From Hermatobates lingyangjiaoensis (Eukaryota > Arthropoda > Insecta > Hemiptera > Hermatobatidae): DNA of 64,000 bases. Below, piece by piece: positions 1-11,656 of the stretch. Location of the stretch: NCBI GenBank assembly GCA_026182355.1, contig JAPFBL010000558.1, positions 124,001 to 188,000 of the forward strand, read 5' to 3'. The notes beneath the pieces are model-generated. The model was not told the origin of the DNA and did no database searches. It was given only the letters and a program-made list of their open reading frames with translations. How positions within the stretch are numbered: the first letter of the stretch is position 1; each line of letters opens with the position of its first letter. The position numbers were made by a program, and so were the translations under genes.

Positions 1-412
1 TGTTGTTTTAAAATTCTGAATATATTTTTCGTTTGTTGCATTTAAAACTTCAAAGAAAATGTCAAAATTTCAAAACTCTAGGGTTATGAGTTTAGGAGAA
101 AAAAATGTTTAAAAAAAAACGGTTTTTGGCAAAAAAAGTGACTTTCCCATCATGCATAATTCTTCCCAAACAATAGGGATCTTCGTCTTTATGAGGCCCA
201 TTTTTGTGTAAAATATCAACTTGATCCATCAAAGATTCTGGACCGTAGCGTGGTAACAAGCAATGCTAACACACGCACCCACCCACCCACACACACACAG
301 ACATCATCGTAAAAACGTCATAAAACGACTTCTGGGACCTCAAAACATGTAATTCCGTCAAAATCTCGAGATCGAATTTTTTCACGATCACTATACTTTA
401 CTTATAGTAAAG
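1..412 (+). repeat. Unclassified DNA repeat, right end (copy 1)
   Basis: The right-hand ~410 bp of a repeat that recurs at 49990-50409 (same strand, nearly identical) and, inverted, at 55941-56240. It holds a short ACCC/CA microsatellite at 272-300 and ends in a palindrome-like terminus at 395-412 (core TACTTATAGTAAAGTA). The same terminus, inverted, begins the other copies, so it is a terminal inverted repeat of about 17 bp. The left part lies outside the window. No coding capacity is seen. Family unknown; a non-autonomous DNA transposon is the best guess. Confidence 0.75.
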
Positions 413-950
413 TAAAAATATTAAAAAAGTGAACTAACTTTTGAAATTTGTCCAGGAATTATTCTGGTACCAAAAAGACTGATAAGAACCCCTCTAGAGG
501 CCTTCATGGTGACTGTGATGTTGAATTTGGGATCTGTTTAATAATTTGTACTCGGAAATAGTCATTGAAGTTAAGTTCTGGATAGCATGCATAGATGGAA
601 AGGAAGGTTACTGCAATGACCAACAGAAGCATTATGATCAGTCAAATAGGTTCAGCTTAGTAGAAGCCAAATCTACATAAAAAGCTTCTACTGGGTTCAA
701 TCCAGTCGGCAGACACTGTTTTGGAAAATACAAGAAGTCTTGTATAATTAATACATGCCTAGATATAATATAATTATAATAAAAGTAATAGGACTGAAAC
801 TAAAACCTTTTGCAAGATCCTTGGATTCAGTGTCACGGAGGATATATTGAAAATGTAAGTACTAGGTTAGGTTGCAGTGGCAGTCTCACAAGGGAACACG
901 CATGGCCAAACATTGGCTCTTTGTGATACCACAATAAAGATTGATTCTTA
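413..950. other. No recognisable feature
   Basis: AT-rich sequence without a supported gene or repeat. Confidence 0.6.
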
Positions 951-1195
951 AATTATGCCTAACTCAAGAGTAGTGATCTTTAATGATTACCTCACATCGT
1001 TCAGATGTACGATGCTGTTTGAACTGGTGATCCTCTTCCAAGTCTCTGTAAATATTTCTCTTTTTTTTTTTTAATATCTGATATAAATATCTTGATGTTC
1101 TACCTGTAAATAAATAACGTGGGATATCTCTGAGGCCAGAGTGGGTATTGAACTCCGGACCCACCACGCTACCTGGCCCCCAATGTGACTACTAA
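951..1195 (-). repeat. tRNA-derived SINE, interrupted
   Basis: On the minus strand the block 1195-1128 carries a box-B-like GTTCAATACCC with the flanking SINE head, and 1012-951 carries the SINE tail (ACGATGTGAGGTAATC, then a GTTAGGCA-like stretch) seen in the full copy at 45555-45865. Between them (1013-1127) sits ~115 bp that instead matches 2206-2301. The box A end is lost. Confidence 0.6.
1013..1127 (-). pseudogene. Partial duplicate of host exon 2 and its acceptor
   Basis: On the minus strand this block repeats the intron-exon junction of the exon at 2108-2237: the same intron end (from the GTGGGATAT mirror point through ...TTTACAG) and the first eleven codons, read as RDLEEDHQFKQ against DLEEEHQLKQ in the exon. 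After 1013 the sequence runs directly into SINE tail, so the exon copy is cut at residue 11 and cannot encode the rest. It lies about 1.1 kb downstream of the exon on the same strand. A duplication later joined to a SINE, or SINE transduction, would both explain it. Confidence 0.6.
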
Positions 1196-1299
1196 CTGAT
1201 GATTGTCTAAGGGAAGTATGAGGTTAAGTAGCAGCTTTACACGGAATGTATACATTCTTAAATTTGATAAAAGTATCGACCGTGGAATATAAACAAAAT

Positions 1300-1476
1300 T
1301 AAAGTTTATCAGGACTCGGCCAGTTCTTCAGGTTCAAATTAAACTCTCATTGCCAACGTTTCAGTTTTTATTTAAAACCTTTTTCATAGCAGAAGTATAA
1401 AATTTTGAAACAGAAAAACTAAGCATTACATTAAATTTAAACCTGAAGAATTGACGAAGTCCTGATAAACATTAAT
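1300..1476. repeat. PLE terminal repeat, inverted mini-pair (AACGTT family)
   Basis: 1300-1390 reads on the minus strand as a PLE terminal repeat with degenerate hammerhead core (CTATGAAAAAGG, stem, GAAACGTTGG), and 1440-1472 repeats its tail on the plus strand (CCTGAAGAATTGACGAAG). The two arms face each other with no ORF between. Same family as 10389-10545, 35148-35892 and 62891-63280. Confidence 0.7.
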
Positions 1477-2107
1477 TTTGCTTGTATATATATATTTTTC
1501 TAACATAAAGAAAAGAACAAGAAAGTTCTTTACTTACAGACAGCGATATTTTGACATCTGTCAAAATAGGAAATGCTCAGCGTGAGCGGTGCTTCATCTA
1601 CCTGAGGACAATGGGTATCGAAATCTCGTAGTGAGTCATACTGTAACATTCTTTTCTTGATGGCAAAAGTGTTTATAGTCCAATCGGACTATTTATTATT
1701 GCAATTATTAATATAATGGTTGCTGTTTAGACTAAAGTTATTGTTAAATGTTTAAACATGATGATGACTGCATCATCGTCACTGGCTATTGTTTTGAGCG
1801 GTTGTTATGGGAATTTATAGGTAGCAAGATTAGTAAATGATTGTAGAACTATTTTATCAGTCAAATTAAAAGTAAAAAAAAAACAACTTTAGGGACTAAA
1901 GTTTTAAAATGGAAAACAATTTTTGGACTAGTATTGGTCCTTCACAGGTAAAGGCAGATCCTGACTGAAATACCTTAGTGTCTCTTATTTTTGTTCTGAG
2001 TATGCGTTGAGAAGTGGGAAACTGTTCATTGTCAAATCACTCTATATGTATAATATATATCCATTCAGTAAGTATTGTATTTTTATTTCTACTTGTTAAA
2101 CACTCAC
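1477..2107. other. No recognisable feature
   Basis: AT-rich; nothing supported. If the exon at 2108-2237 is real, this is intron or 3' flank of that gene. Confidence 0.5.
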
Positions 2108-2237
2108 AGCCTCTGGGTCATTGTTTTCATCTTCCACTTCCTCAATGTACTCTTCAGCCAGTAGACCTCCTGTCGAGTTCTCCACTGCTTGTCTCTTTAC
2201 CAACTCTTGTTTTAACTGGTGTTCCTCTTCCAAATCT
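2108..2237 (-). CDS. Host gene exon 2 (130 bp), identity unknown
   Basis: The minus strand shows acceptor TTTACAG at 2238-2244, 130 bp open in one frame, then a near-ideal donor GTGAGTG at 2101-2107. The exon starts at codon position 3 and ends on a codon boundary, giving 43 codons: DLEEEHQLKQELVKRQAV, then a Gly-Gly step and an acidic tail (EEYIEEVEDENNDPEA). The start phase fits exactly the end phase of the exon at 3823-4021 (last two bases AA plus first base A give Lys). The product segment is strongly charged and probably helical or disordered. I do not recognise the protein. The composition is richer in GC than the flanks, typical of coding sequence. A degenerate partial copy lies at 1013-1045. 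Confidence 0.6.
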
Positions 2238-2301
2238 CTGTAAACATTTCTATTTTTAAATATCTTGTTGTTCTACCTGTACGAAAATAACGTGGGATAT
2301 A

Positions 2302-3130
2302 TTCGATTATAGCTGAACTATGCTTGGTAGTGGTGATTAATCACTGTAACGCTAACACAGTGCAAGGTACTCTTGTGAGCCCACTCAACTATGAACAACA
2401 GCAAGTGAGCTGAACCGAGTTATTGTACCCTATCAGAGTCAAAAATTTGTCATAAATGGATGTATTGGTAAAGAGTAAACGACCAAATGTTGAATGCATA
2501 TAGTGTAACCTTTACGTTAAGGTCTAATTATAATTTATTTATAATAAAGGATTTTGAAACATTTAGATAAAATTTTATGCTTTCAGTTATTTTATTTGTC
2601 GAATTATTTGAAAATAAAATCAAAATGAATTTCATTACAAGCATTTGTTGTCACATTTAAACTGATTGCTCGTACTATTTTAGCTATCATTAAGAAAATG
2701 GTATATCCATCGGTTGTAAAATGGAAAAGATTCCAAAGTTAACCTTAATGAACTACAATGACAAGAGTGTCAAATGATAACAAGCACAATGAACACCTGC
2801 TCTAACTTCAGTTTAGAATAGTTGTTAAACATTTCCCTTCTTTAGATGATTTTATCAGAAATGAAATAATTTACAATCTTTTCATGACTGGTTTGAAACG
2901 AAAATGATTCTAAGTTTAGAAATTATCAAGAAGTTATTATAAATAAAAGTTGTCAAACGAACCTTCACCTGTACGTTTGAATACTCCTTTTTTTTTCAGT
3001 TGATGGTTCAAACCTAAAAATTGGAGGCCGTAATTGTGTTGAATTATTTTGTGTAAACCTCTAGTTATTTCTAAACTTTTGTTATGGATCCTTTATTTTT
3101 ATTCTTCAGGTGTATATACATACAAGACCG
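2302..3130. other. Presumed intron, nothing further seen
   Basis: AT-rich stretch between the two host exons; no gene or repeat recognised. Confidence 0.45.
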
Positions 3131-3222
3131 AATTTATCAGGACTCGGTCAGTTCTTTAAATGCTTTTGAAAAAAAAAAAACTTTAAATACCCTAAAGACT
3201 GACCGAGTCATGATGAATCTGA
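3131..3222. repeat. Short inverted PLE terminal-repeat relic
   Basis: 3131-3157 (core TATCAGGACTCGGTCAG) and 3193-3220 (CTGACCGAGTCATGATG) are inverted copies of the tail of the AACGTT-family pLTR, separated by an A-rich loop. The hammerhead core is absent. Confidence 0.6.
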
Positions 3223-3705
3223 TCCTGTTTCCATTTCACAGTCGATACTTTTACCGCGATTTTATGTTTTGGGATATTATGTATAATAGAAATCACCACA
3301 GTATGCATAAAAAAAGTGGAAAAGTTCCAAGACTTTTTGTTAAGAATTAAACAAGTAGAAAAGTAAGTAGGAGAATTAATGAAGTAAGAAAGAGAGTAAG
3401 AACAATGAGAGAAAATGTTCTCATAAATGTAAAATTTGGATTTTTAAAGCTATTAGGGAAGACTGTTTTTAAAATATACTATCGTACCATACTATGAAGA
3501 GTATAATCATCAGTCTAAGTATATCTGATTTAATAAAAATTAAAGATGTAGCAGATAGTTTTAACGAAATTTACGTAAGAGATCATGATAGTATTAATTT
3601 GTTTTATACTGTCTTTAAATATGTAGATGATGTAAAAACCTGAGAGAAGTAGACTGGTAATGTTATTTCATTTAATAGCTTTGTTACTAGTTATCAAGTC
3701 TCACC

Positions 3706-3795
3706 AGATTTGAATTCTGTGTAAATCTTTTAAAAATGTTGATTTAGTCTTAACTGATAACAGCAAACTGAAGTTTGATTAGATGGTATAGGAGT
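3706..3795 (-). pseudogene. Decayed duplicate of host exon 1
   Basis: About 90 bp aligns with the 3' half of the exon at 3823-4021 (for example AAAATGTTGATTTAGTC against AAAATGTTGCTTTGGTC on the plus strand), with a deletion of roughly 15 bp and several stop codons. It lies just downstream of the real exon on the same strand. It looks like a tandem exon duplication that decayed; no function can be claimed. Confidence 0.6.
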
Positions 3796-3822
3796 TTTAT
3801 TGATTTTGCATTGAAAGCTTAC

Positions 3823-4021
3823 TTGTACTGAAGATCTGATTCTGGGTAGATCCTTTGAAAATGTTGCTTTGGTCTTAATGATGTTGAATGAACTGATACA
3901 GCAAGCCGAAGTTTGTTTAGATAGGATGAAGGTTTCCCTTGTAATTGCATCATTTCAATCTTTTCAAGTTGTGGATCATCTACCCAGATTTGTAGAACAT
4001 CTTTATAAGTTTTCGAATCAC
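3823..4021 (-). CDS. Host gene exon 1 (199 bp), identity unknown
   Basis: Minus-strand exon with acceptor TTAATACAG ending at 4022 and donor GTAAGC at 3817-3822. It starts at codon position 2 and ends with two bases of a codon; 199 bp are open. The encoded segment reads KTYKDVLQIWVDDPQLEKIE followed by a basic stretch with SYLNKLRLAVSVHSTSLRP and then PESDLQY. Codon use is unbiased by the AT-rich surroundings and there is no similarity to any transposon protein I know, so a cellular gene is the best reading. The downstream exon at 2108-2237 continues in phase; no upstream exon was found. Protein identity unknown. A translated database search is the natural test. Confidence 0.65.
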
Positions 4022-5869
4022 CTGTATTAATTAAACAAAAATTGAACACAATTAGTATCAAAATACAATGGAATAGCATTATGTTTATAAACTGTCTTCT
4101 TAAATAAACAAACAAGCTTTCGAAAACATATTCAGTACAGGTTAAAAAAAAATATAATCATACATTTCAATTTATGATGCGCTTGCTTGATTTAAATGTT
4201 GCAATGTTTTGTATAACTCTCAGCTTACTCTAAATCATGAAAGAATGGAGAGAACGAACAAGTGGAGTTAACAGTTGAGGTGTTTTTATTTAATATACGG
4301 GTTGGAGGTTCTTACTTAATAGATCTGTTACATACCACAAAAGATGTGGTGTTTTTTATGCCACACAACTTTATTTAACTCATGAATGGAAAAATTTTCA
4401 GAATTAAAATAATTTTTATTCCTTAAATAAATGAATAAATTCTTTAAATAATCGTTCTTAAAGTGATGAGTAATATTGAATTTAAAAAAGACAAAAGTTA
4501 TGACTCCCTTAAAGTTGAAATGAGAGTGTTTTATTAACTAGTTTTATTGTGCTCTACAGTTTGTTAAGTTTTCCTTAGTTGATTTTGCCTACAAAGTTTA
4601 AAAAGTGTGTCTTTAACGCAATAATAATCTCTAGAATTGATTTTTAAAATATCTTTAGATTCTATTGCTGTTATAACGTTACTTATTTTGTAGAGAAAAA
4701 TACAATGTGGGTTAAATGAAACTAAAAATCTGAATTGGAAAAAAAAGATTCTTGGTCACTTTGGCAAAATATATGTGGTTGTTTAATTACTAGCAAACAC
4801 AATGATATGAGTTCTATATGAATTTTGAAAAAGATAAATAAATCCATTCTAGTTCTTTAGAAGGATTTTATATCCGTAAAAATAAATTTATAGCAGTCAT
4901 GATGATATATGTTATCATGTGGTTTCCTTGTTTCACATCCTCTGAGTCCATGTAGTTTTTTGGATTGAGAGTAAATAAATTTATTTACAAAAGTAAAGTC
5001 ATGTAATGAATAAATAAATTGGTCCCTCCGAATTATAACTTTAATAATCATCTTCCGAATTACTTGATAGTTTTTTTTATATAAAACAACGCAAGGTCAC
5101 CAATGTGAGATTTTTGTCAATAATGGTGTTTAAATTCTGTCAAAATGATGGCCATAAAACACTTTTACTCGAGTTCAAAATTTTGCCTTGAGAGAACATA
5201 AAGCTGACGGCCTTTGAAGGCATAGTATTGTGAGTGTTGGAAATAAGGAACAAAAGATTACATAATGGATTCCAACTGATTCTTTCTTAATAGTAACCTT
5301 CCATGAAACTACTTTCTATGTAATTCAACATCTGCAGAAACCTTATCATTTTAAAGGCCTTTGATTATCTCTTTTAGAACAATTTTGTTCATCCTATAAA
5401 TATCTTACCTTAGTTTTCATAAATACAAAGGACATTCAATTAAATTCATTAATGCTCAAGTTTTCAATGAATTTAAGGACCTCGCTGTCATTGGGAAAAT
5501 TTAGAATTAACAAGAGAAGAATAATAGAGATGTGAAGGACAGATAACAAATCGTTACGTTTTGAAAAAGCTCAAAACAGATTTGTAATACAATTGTATTA
5601 TAAATAAACCTCCCTTTAATAAGTCCTGTGAGATTCAAATTCAGAAAATAATTTCAGGGAAGAAGTAGTCTCTATAAAACTTTTAAACAAATCCTCATTT
5701 TGACCCTACCTGTGTTAATTTGATCATGAAATTGTATATAATGTTCCTTAATATCATATTATTTATATTATTATAAATAATAATTATATTATAATACTAA
5801 TAATAATAATTATTATCAAATTATTAATTAATTATTATATCATATCATAGTATGGTTATTATAGTTTTT
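4022..5869. other. Presumed intron or 5' flank of the host gene
   Basis: AT-rich; only short chance reading frames. 5755-5850 is almost pure A/T. Confidence 0.45.
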
Positions 5870-6225
5870 TGGTTATGTTCATTCATTATTTTTATTATTC
5901 TTTACCATTTTTCCTTTGTTTTTTCTATAACTTAATTTTTCTTTTTGTCTTATTATTTTACATTACCTTTTGTTAATATCTGTTTTTCTTAGAATTGCAT
6001 TCTTTTTCTCCAGCCCTGATCGTAATATTTGCTGCACTGCGTTGTAGTTTAATAAGTCCGCCATTTATAAACTTATATTCCCTTTGTCGTGCGTCGTTTT
6101 TTCTTCTAATGTGCTTTTTCTTGATGGCATCGTATCTCCAAAAGTTTGAAAAGGTCAGTGATTATTTTAGTTTTTATATTATAAACTATCTTCCTTTTAC
6201 ATATTTACATATATGGTAATATACT
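5870..6225. other. Pyrimidine-rich stretch, possible PLE leader relic
   Basis: The plus strand is T-rich with little internal A, like the leader following PLE terminal repeats at 10740-11290 (plus) and 36131-36540 (minus). No pLTR is seen upstream, so the assignment is weak. Confidence 0.25.
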
Positions 6226-8639
6226 AGAAACGGTAAAAACATATAGATCACTAATGCCTAAAGAGACAACATGTAATGGCATAGAATGTATAACATAACT
6301 TTAAAGAAGTATATATCACTATATGAATGGGGGGTTGCAGTTTGGAATAATTATATCTTTGCAGAAATATCTTTATATTTACCTACCTAATTTGTTGTCT
6401 TACTGAAAGTTAAATTAAAAAGAAGTGAAAGAACAATGTACTTATTAAATTGAATGATTTATAGTTAATTAATTTAAATTCAATCTCATCAAATATAATT
6501 TCATAACAAACAGTTTTTAATTTCACTTAAAAAACTAATTAAGAAGAATACATGAGACTTAATGCAAGTTTTAATTATTGTTGAAGTAGGTATTTATTAT
6601 TTATTTCAAATTATTGAATAACTTTAATTTCATGTTCAACCATTTCTTAACACAATTAAAAGAAAGTAATATTTTAAAGATCAAAGAAGCTATGGTAAAT
6701 TCTAGATTGTTTTAGAAGCTCAGGCATATTAATTGCCTAAGTTTTTTGAACTTTGATTAAATGCAACTTAAAAATAAGCATCATTTGTTTCAAAAAGACA
6801 TATTTAATCCATATAAGGTATTATTAAATATTATTGTAGAAAATATTGTTGTTCTTTTACTTTTTTAATAAGTCTCCATCTTTTGTGAGTAAAATATATA
6901 ATCTAATGTTAGGTAATATAACCATTAGATTAAAAAAAATGCTATTATTTGTTAATCGTTACTTGGTCAATATTTCTTTAGATTGACTTATGAATTACAA
7001 ATGTATCTATTGAATAATCATTTTTGTATTAATTTGTTTTATAATAACTCCTCTTTTTAATGTTGTTTTTTAGCTTATGTTGCCTTAAATTGAAATTAAG
7101 TATACTAACTTCTTTTCCGACACTATTAACAAATATATGCGCTGGAATTCATTTCTTTTAATTCTTGCTCCCTAGAAAGCTTTTGAGAAAATGTATATTG
7201 AAACGTTTATTATGAGGTAAAATTTAATTAACTGTCAATAATTTCATATACAGAAAAAAGTAAGCAATATAGTTGTATTTGTGAATGCGTTTATTATATT
7301 GGAAATTATTAGAATCGAAATTATCAAACCTAATATATATACTTCATTCAAAGATTTGTTAATTACATCAAAAAATGCATTAAAGTATTGGGAATCATTT
7401 GAAATATCAATTTGATCCCTTCAGGATTTGAAAAAGGATGAAAGATCACCACATTATTCGAGTTTTGGTATGAATTTCATATTTCTAAACACATCAATCT
7501 AGATTTAATTCAATATCCTTATTTTTTTCAATTTGAATTCCTCAGGTTTATGAATTGTTTATCTAGATTTGGATTGAAGTTTGAGTTCATTCTGCATTAT
7601 GTTTAAATCTATTGTTTTGGAGTCTTATTCTCTTTTTTCCAAAAAAAAAAAAATAGTTTACAACATATATTTTTCCGTCTTTTTATACCATTTTCTTAAT
7701 TTAAGTTAATAGTATTGTGTACATTTGTTTTAAGTTAAATAATGTACTATCATTTAATGGTGCCAAAGACAATAAACTGTTTTATGAAAGTATTAGAGGC
7801 TATGCGGAAATAATTATTAATCCATAGAGGATGAACAATGCATGATATCTAATTATCATTCCATATGAAATAAATAATATTATATAAATATAATAATCTT
7901 ATAATACGATACATTATAATATATAATAGTGTTGCCCACAACATTTTGTAGGTAACAAGTAGGACATTTTTTTAATTAAAATTTGGCTCTAAGTCTTCAA
8001 AATGAGAAACAATTTTAATAACTCGTCTTATATATGTACTGACTAGAACATAGTTGTTTATAATATGAACAAGTAAGACAAATATACATTTACCACTCGT
8101 CATAAGTAAAGTTAACTTATAAATTGGATACAAACATGTATTTATAATTTATTCGTGTTTAACAACAAGTTCTGGTTTTAATTCATGTTTAACTGTTCAA
8201 TTTGAATTTCTCAAATGAAAATAGGTTTAAATTTTTTCTTCATGATTGAAGCTGGAAAAAATTGATATATTTATCAATTTCATTCGAATCAGTAATGTTA
8301 TTGGAAATATATCGACTGAATTCAAAGGGTTAATTTATAACAGTGATTAATAAAGTTTTAATTACACCAGTTGGCTTAAAATTTCACTAAGAGAAAAAAA
8401 TTAAACAACTATCAGCTGTTTAAATTGACTTAAAAGTCATATGAAACCATTTTAAAATACGTTTTAAGACCTGTACAATTTGAAATTACCTGAAACTGTT
8501 CAATTCATTCGAAAATATCGGAAAATACAAGGTATTTTATTTATTATATATACCCCACAGCAATATTGCATGCACTCAGTTCATACTGTTTTTATGGGTA
8601 ATCTATAATAGTATAGTACAATATTACCTACAATAATTT
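6226..8639. other. AT-rich, no feature
   Basis: No gene, structured repeat or RNA recognised over 2.4 kb. Confidence 0.6.
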
Positions 8640-9255
8640 TTAATAATATTTTTTTCCTCGTAGGATGTGAAAAAATCTGTTCATCAGATCCCTTAGCAAA
8701 ACATCTTGCTTAGGGTATGTGGGGTTGGGGGTCCCGACCCACCACATCCTATTTCCTGGCAATATCCGACACGGAAACCGTTTGCACATTACTTCATGCC
8801 GGTGCCTCAGTCCTCCTGAATAGGATTCACCTTCTTGTCCCCATTCATTCATCTATGAATTATCGTTTTCATTGACTCGTGCTTTCATTTTTCTTATGAC
8901 GGACAACCGTCTCTATAATGTTTGCAGCTTTTGACCAATTTTCTGCACTCTGGATCCAAACTATGGTCTCTGGAGTAACCTCACCCAGTGATGCTATTAA
9001 TTCCTGGCGCAGCACTCCCCATTTAGCACAGAAGAAGAAGGTATGCTCTGCATCGTCGTTTTCCCCCGAGCTCACAGTGCCTACATTGAGGGCTATCAAC
9101 TTTACCCATCCTGTGTAAATATTTCTCAAAATTCCCATGGCTAGTCAGCATCTGAGTTAAGTGGAATCCAATCTCCCCATGCCTCCGGCCAACCATTTGG
9201 GGAGGTCCTGGATGAGCCTTGCAGTCCACCTGCCCCTTAACTCTTGCTCCCATCT
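8640..9255 (-). pseudogene. R1-like non-LTR retrotransposon 3' end
   Basis: Two overlapping minus-strand frames make up the C-terminal end of an R1/LOA-type LINE polyprotein. The upstream frame (9253-9080) has GRRHGEIGFHLTQMLTSHG, then FEKYLHRMGK and a CRHC pair. A frameshift near 9070 moves to the second frame, with DDAEHTFFFCAKWGVLR completing the CCHC-like zinc motif, then TPETIVWIQSAENW. Residues 8640-8852 continue into basic 3'-terminal sequence. These LINEs insert by target-primed reverse transcription, and the element is 5' truncated as usual. It is GC-richer than the flanks and bordered by TTATAATATTAT-type sequence on both sides. Dead: one frameshift, no reverse transcriptase domain. 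Confidence 0.8.
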
Positions 9256-9301
9256 CTCTATTATAATATTATATGGAATATTATGGATAATATTATAATA
9301 T

Positions 9302-9990
9302 TATTAATTAGGACTCAGTTACACTACTTAAGTCTATGAAAACATGAAGTCTGAAAAGATTAAAAATGGTGTTATTTTTATTACATAGTTTCCTTTTGTG
9401 TTTTTTATTCCCTCTAATTTATTAAGTATTTGTTTAAACTAACATGTAAGCCTTTAGATATTTAAAGTCAACATTGAATATACATATTTTAAATATCCAA
9501 CTGGTATCAAGATGGAATATTCTTGTAACAATTACTAAAATACTTTTAATATTTTAATTGACGACTCTAAACAAATAAAATGATTTTACCATTTTCCTGT
9601 AATTTATAGTTCTTAATAATTAAATATCAAAATGTAAACACATTTCTTAGTAGTTACCTAATATAATAAAGTAGCAGTAAATGTTTGTTATCAGACTCCT
9701 CCAAAGCTTTTAAAGAAAGCCCCCCTTAACCTATTTATAGTCTGAAACTAAATAAACCGAGCTGCTAGGAAATGTATTTCATTTGTGTATTATACGTATA
9801 CTGAGATATGACGTCATATGGATGGTTTTTTTTTAAAAAAACAATTTGCATTTTTGGTATTATTTTAGATTATTTTAACGAGTTGTACTCCCATTGTAAT
9901 TATTAATTAAAACTCAGTTGCATTACTTAAGTCTGTGAAAACATGAAGTCTGAAAAGATTAAAAATAGTGTTATTTCCATTACATGGTTT
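9302..9990. repeat. Direct repeat pair, ~90 bp arms, 600 bp apart
   Basis: 9302-9390 and 9902-9990 are about 90% identical (shared core AACATGAAGTCTGAAAAGAT), same orientation. The interval holds no ORF. Could be a small solo repeat or a segmental duplication. Confidence 0.6.
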
Positions 9991-10388
9991 TCTATGAAGG
10001 ACTAATGAAGGAAATCATTATCGTTCCTGTAAACTCTATGAGGATAAATTTCAGTTCTGTCCGCTCAAAATTTGTAAAAGTTATAAAACTTAAAAATGCA
10101 ACAAATTGGTAGCAACAATTACAGATTAAACAAATGGCTTTAAAGAATATCTATAAACACCTAGTCGAGTACCAATTTCATTCTCTACAACTTTTATTCA
10201 TTAGATTTACTATTTCACGCAGTCTAAACTCCTAAAATCTCAAAAAATATTGTAAAATTGATGATTGGAGTTGTTTAGGTTCTTAACACCTTATCACCTT
10301 TCAGTGATGCATGTGTCCTTACCCAGAGATTACTTTCTCATTTATAATTATCATGCCAAATATATTAATCTTCTAGATACATTGATCG

Positions 10389-10545
10389 TGAAGTAGAAAC
10401 AAAATAAATTTATCAGGACTCGATCAGTTCTTCAGGTTCAAATTGAAACTCTCAATTCCAACGTTCTGGTTTTTATTTAAAACATTTTTCAAAGTCTCAT
10501 ATCACCTCTGCATGTTCTCACCTGAAGAAATTGAGTACTGAAAAA
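10389..10545. repeat. PLE terminal-repeat pair (AACGTT family)
   Basis: Inverted pLTR arms: the minus strand carries the family signature (10466-10495 region: degenerate GAACGTTGG), and 10520-10545 reads CCTGAAGAAATTGAGTAC on plus. It stands directly upstream of a PLE leader and N-terminal ORF, as expected for a 5' pLTR. Confidence 0.65.
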
Positions 10546-11290
10546 TGTTATTTTGTTTTTACTTCGCGGTCGATTTTTTTATCAATATATATATTTTTTA
10601 AGCATCTGTAGCACTCCATTCGGATGGCAATACCCTGTCCAGCATATTTCGTTATATTTTGTCCGTTATATGTTTATTATTCCGAGAATGAGGAGTGTGA
10701 CAGTGGGACGGAATACAACGGAAGATACTCATATATATATTTAATTTCTGTGCTTAACTTTCCTTCCAATTTTATTTGTCTTTTCTTGATTTATTTCTAC
10801 GTTTTATTCATCCTTTTTTTTATTATTGTTTAATTATTTTATTTTCCAAATTTATGTTATTCTTTTTGCTGTATGCTTTTCATTTTTTACCTGTTTGTTT
10901 TTGTTTTTTTTTTTTACTTCTGTTAATTGTTTATTGTTTATTCATTATTCTTCTTTTCATTATGAATAATCGATTGGTTAGAGGAAGTTTTTAACATAAC
11001 ACCTAAAGGCATTACTTTTAAGCTACCATTATCCCCTTCCCTATCGAATTTCGATATCAACTTGTCTTAAATGGTTTCAACATTCCCTCTATCTCTCTCA
11101 ACTAACTTTACACAATTATATTATGTTAAGAAATTCTTACTTTTCTAAACTCCCTTATATAATCAAAATCATCACTAGCATTTCCTGCCACTTTTTGATA
11201 CCTATTTATAATTTCTTATTAAGTATTTACATTTTTTTTTAGAAAAATCCCGCCTTGTTTATAATAAACTTGCCAAGTTGTATATGTCAT
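10546..11290 (+). other. PLE 5' leader, pyrimidine-rich
   Basis: T-rich on the plus strand, strongest at 10745-10960, comparable with the leader at 36131-36540 on the minus strand. It lies between a pLTR and a PLE N-terminal fragment. Reading frames inside it are composition artefacts. Confidence 0.4.
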
Positions 11291-11302
11291 ATCTATCCCT
11301 AG

Positions 11303-11656
11303 GTGAAAGTATGCCATTCCAGGTCCCTTTTCTTCAACTCCTTATTTCCTTGTCTGTCTCTTTTTCCCAATTCCTCCTTGTCTATAATTCTACTTGACTT
11401 GAACATAATTCTTGTTCCCCAATGTTCCACTGTTACGTCCTGCTCACAAAGGCATTCTATTTGTAATCCTACTAAAACCCACATTAAAAGCAACATATGT
11501 AATATTTTATCCCAATTTGTTAATAATACAGGAATAAGCGTTCTTTCTCTGGGTTTCAGTTTCATCCCTGTCGCTAATATTGACCATATCAAAATTTTAG
11601 ATGCTTATAAATGTTTTGTAGATTCCTCATTGGTGATTCTTTTGGAAGTCGCATGA
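11303..11656 (+). pseudogene. PLE protein N-terminal fragment
   Basis: A 117-codon frame whose second half resembles the region upstream of the reverse transcriptase in Penelope-like proteins: NNTGISVLSLGFSFIP, then DHIKILDAYKCFV. PLE proteins commonly have a 'xLSxGLxFxP' block followed by a helical segment with aromatic and basic residues. The frame breaks at 11656 and continues in another frame to about 11790. No reverse transcriptase domain follows. The upstream pLTR (10389-10545) and pyrimidine-rich leader have the right order and strand. I infer a truncated PLE; the homology is by pattern only. Confidence 0.5.

Noticed and set aside
1755..1800. Possible extra hammerhead (CATCATCGTCACTGGC region)
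   Set aside because: No GAAA at the right distance on either strand.
4857..5051. 64-codon minus-strand frame upstream of the host exons
   Set aside because: No convincing acceptor and donor pair in phase, and no recognisable motif.
10553..10994. Overlapping Phe/Leu-rich frames resembling transmembrane segments
   Set aside because: T-rich leader composition upstream of a PLE fragment.
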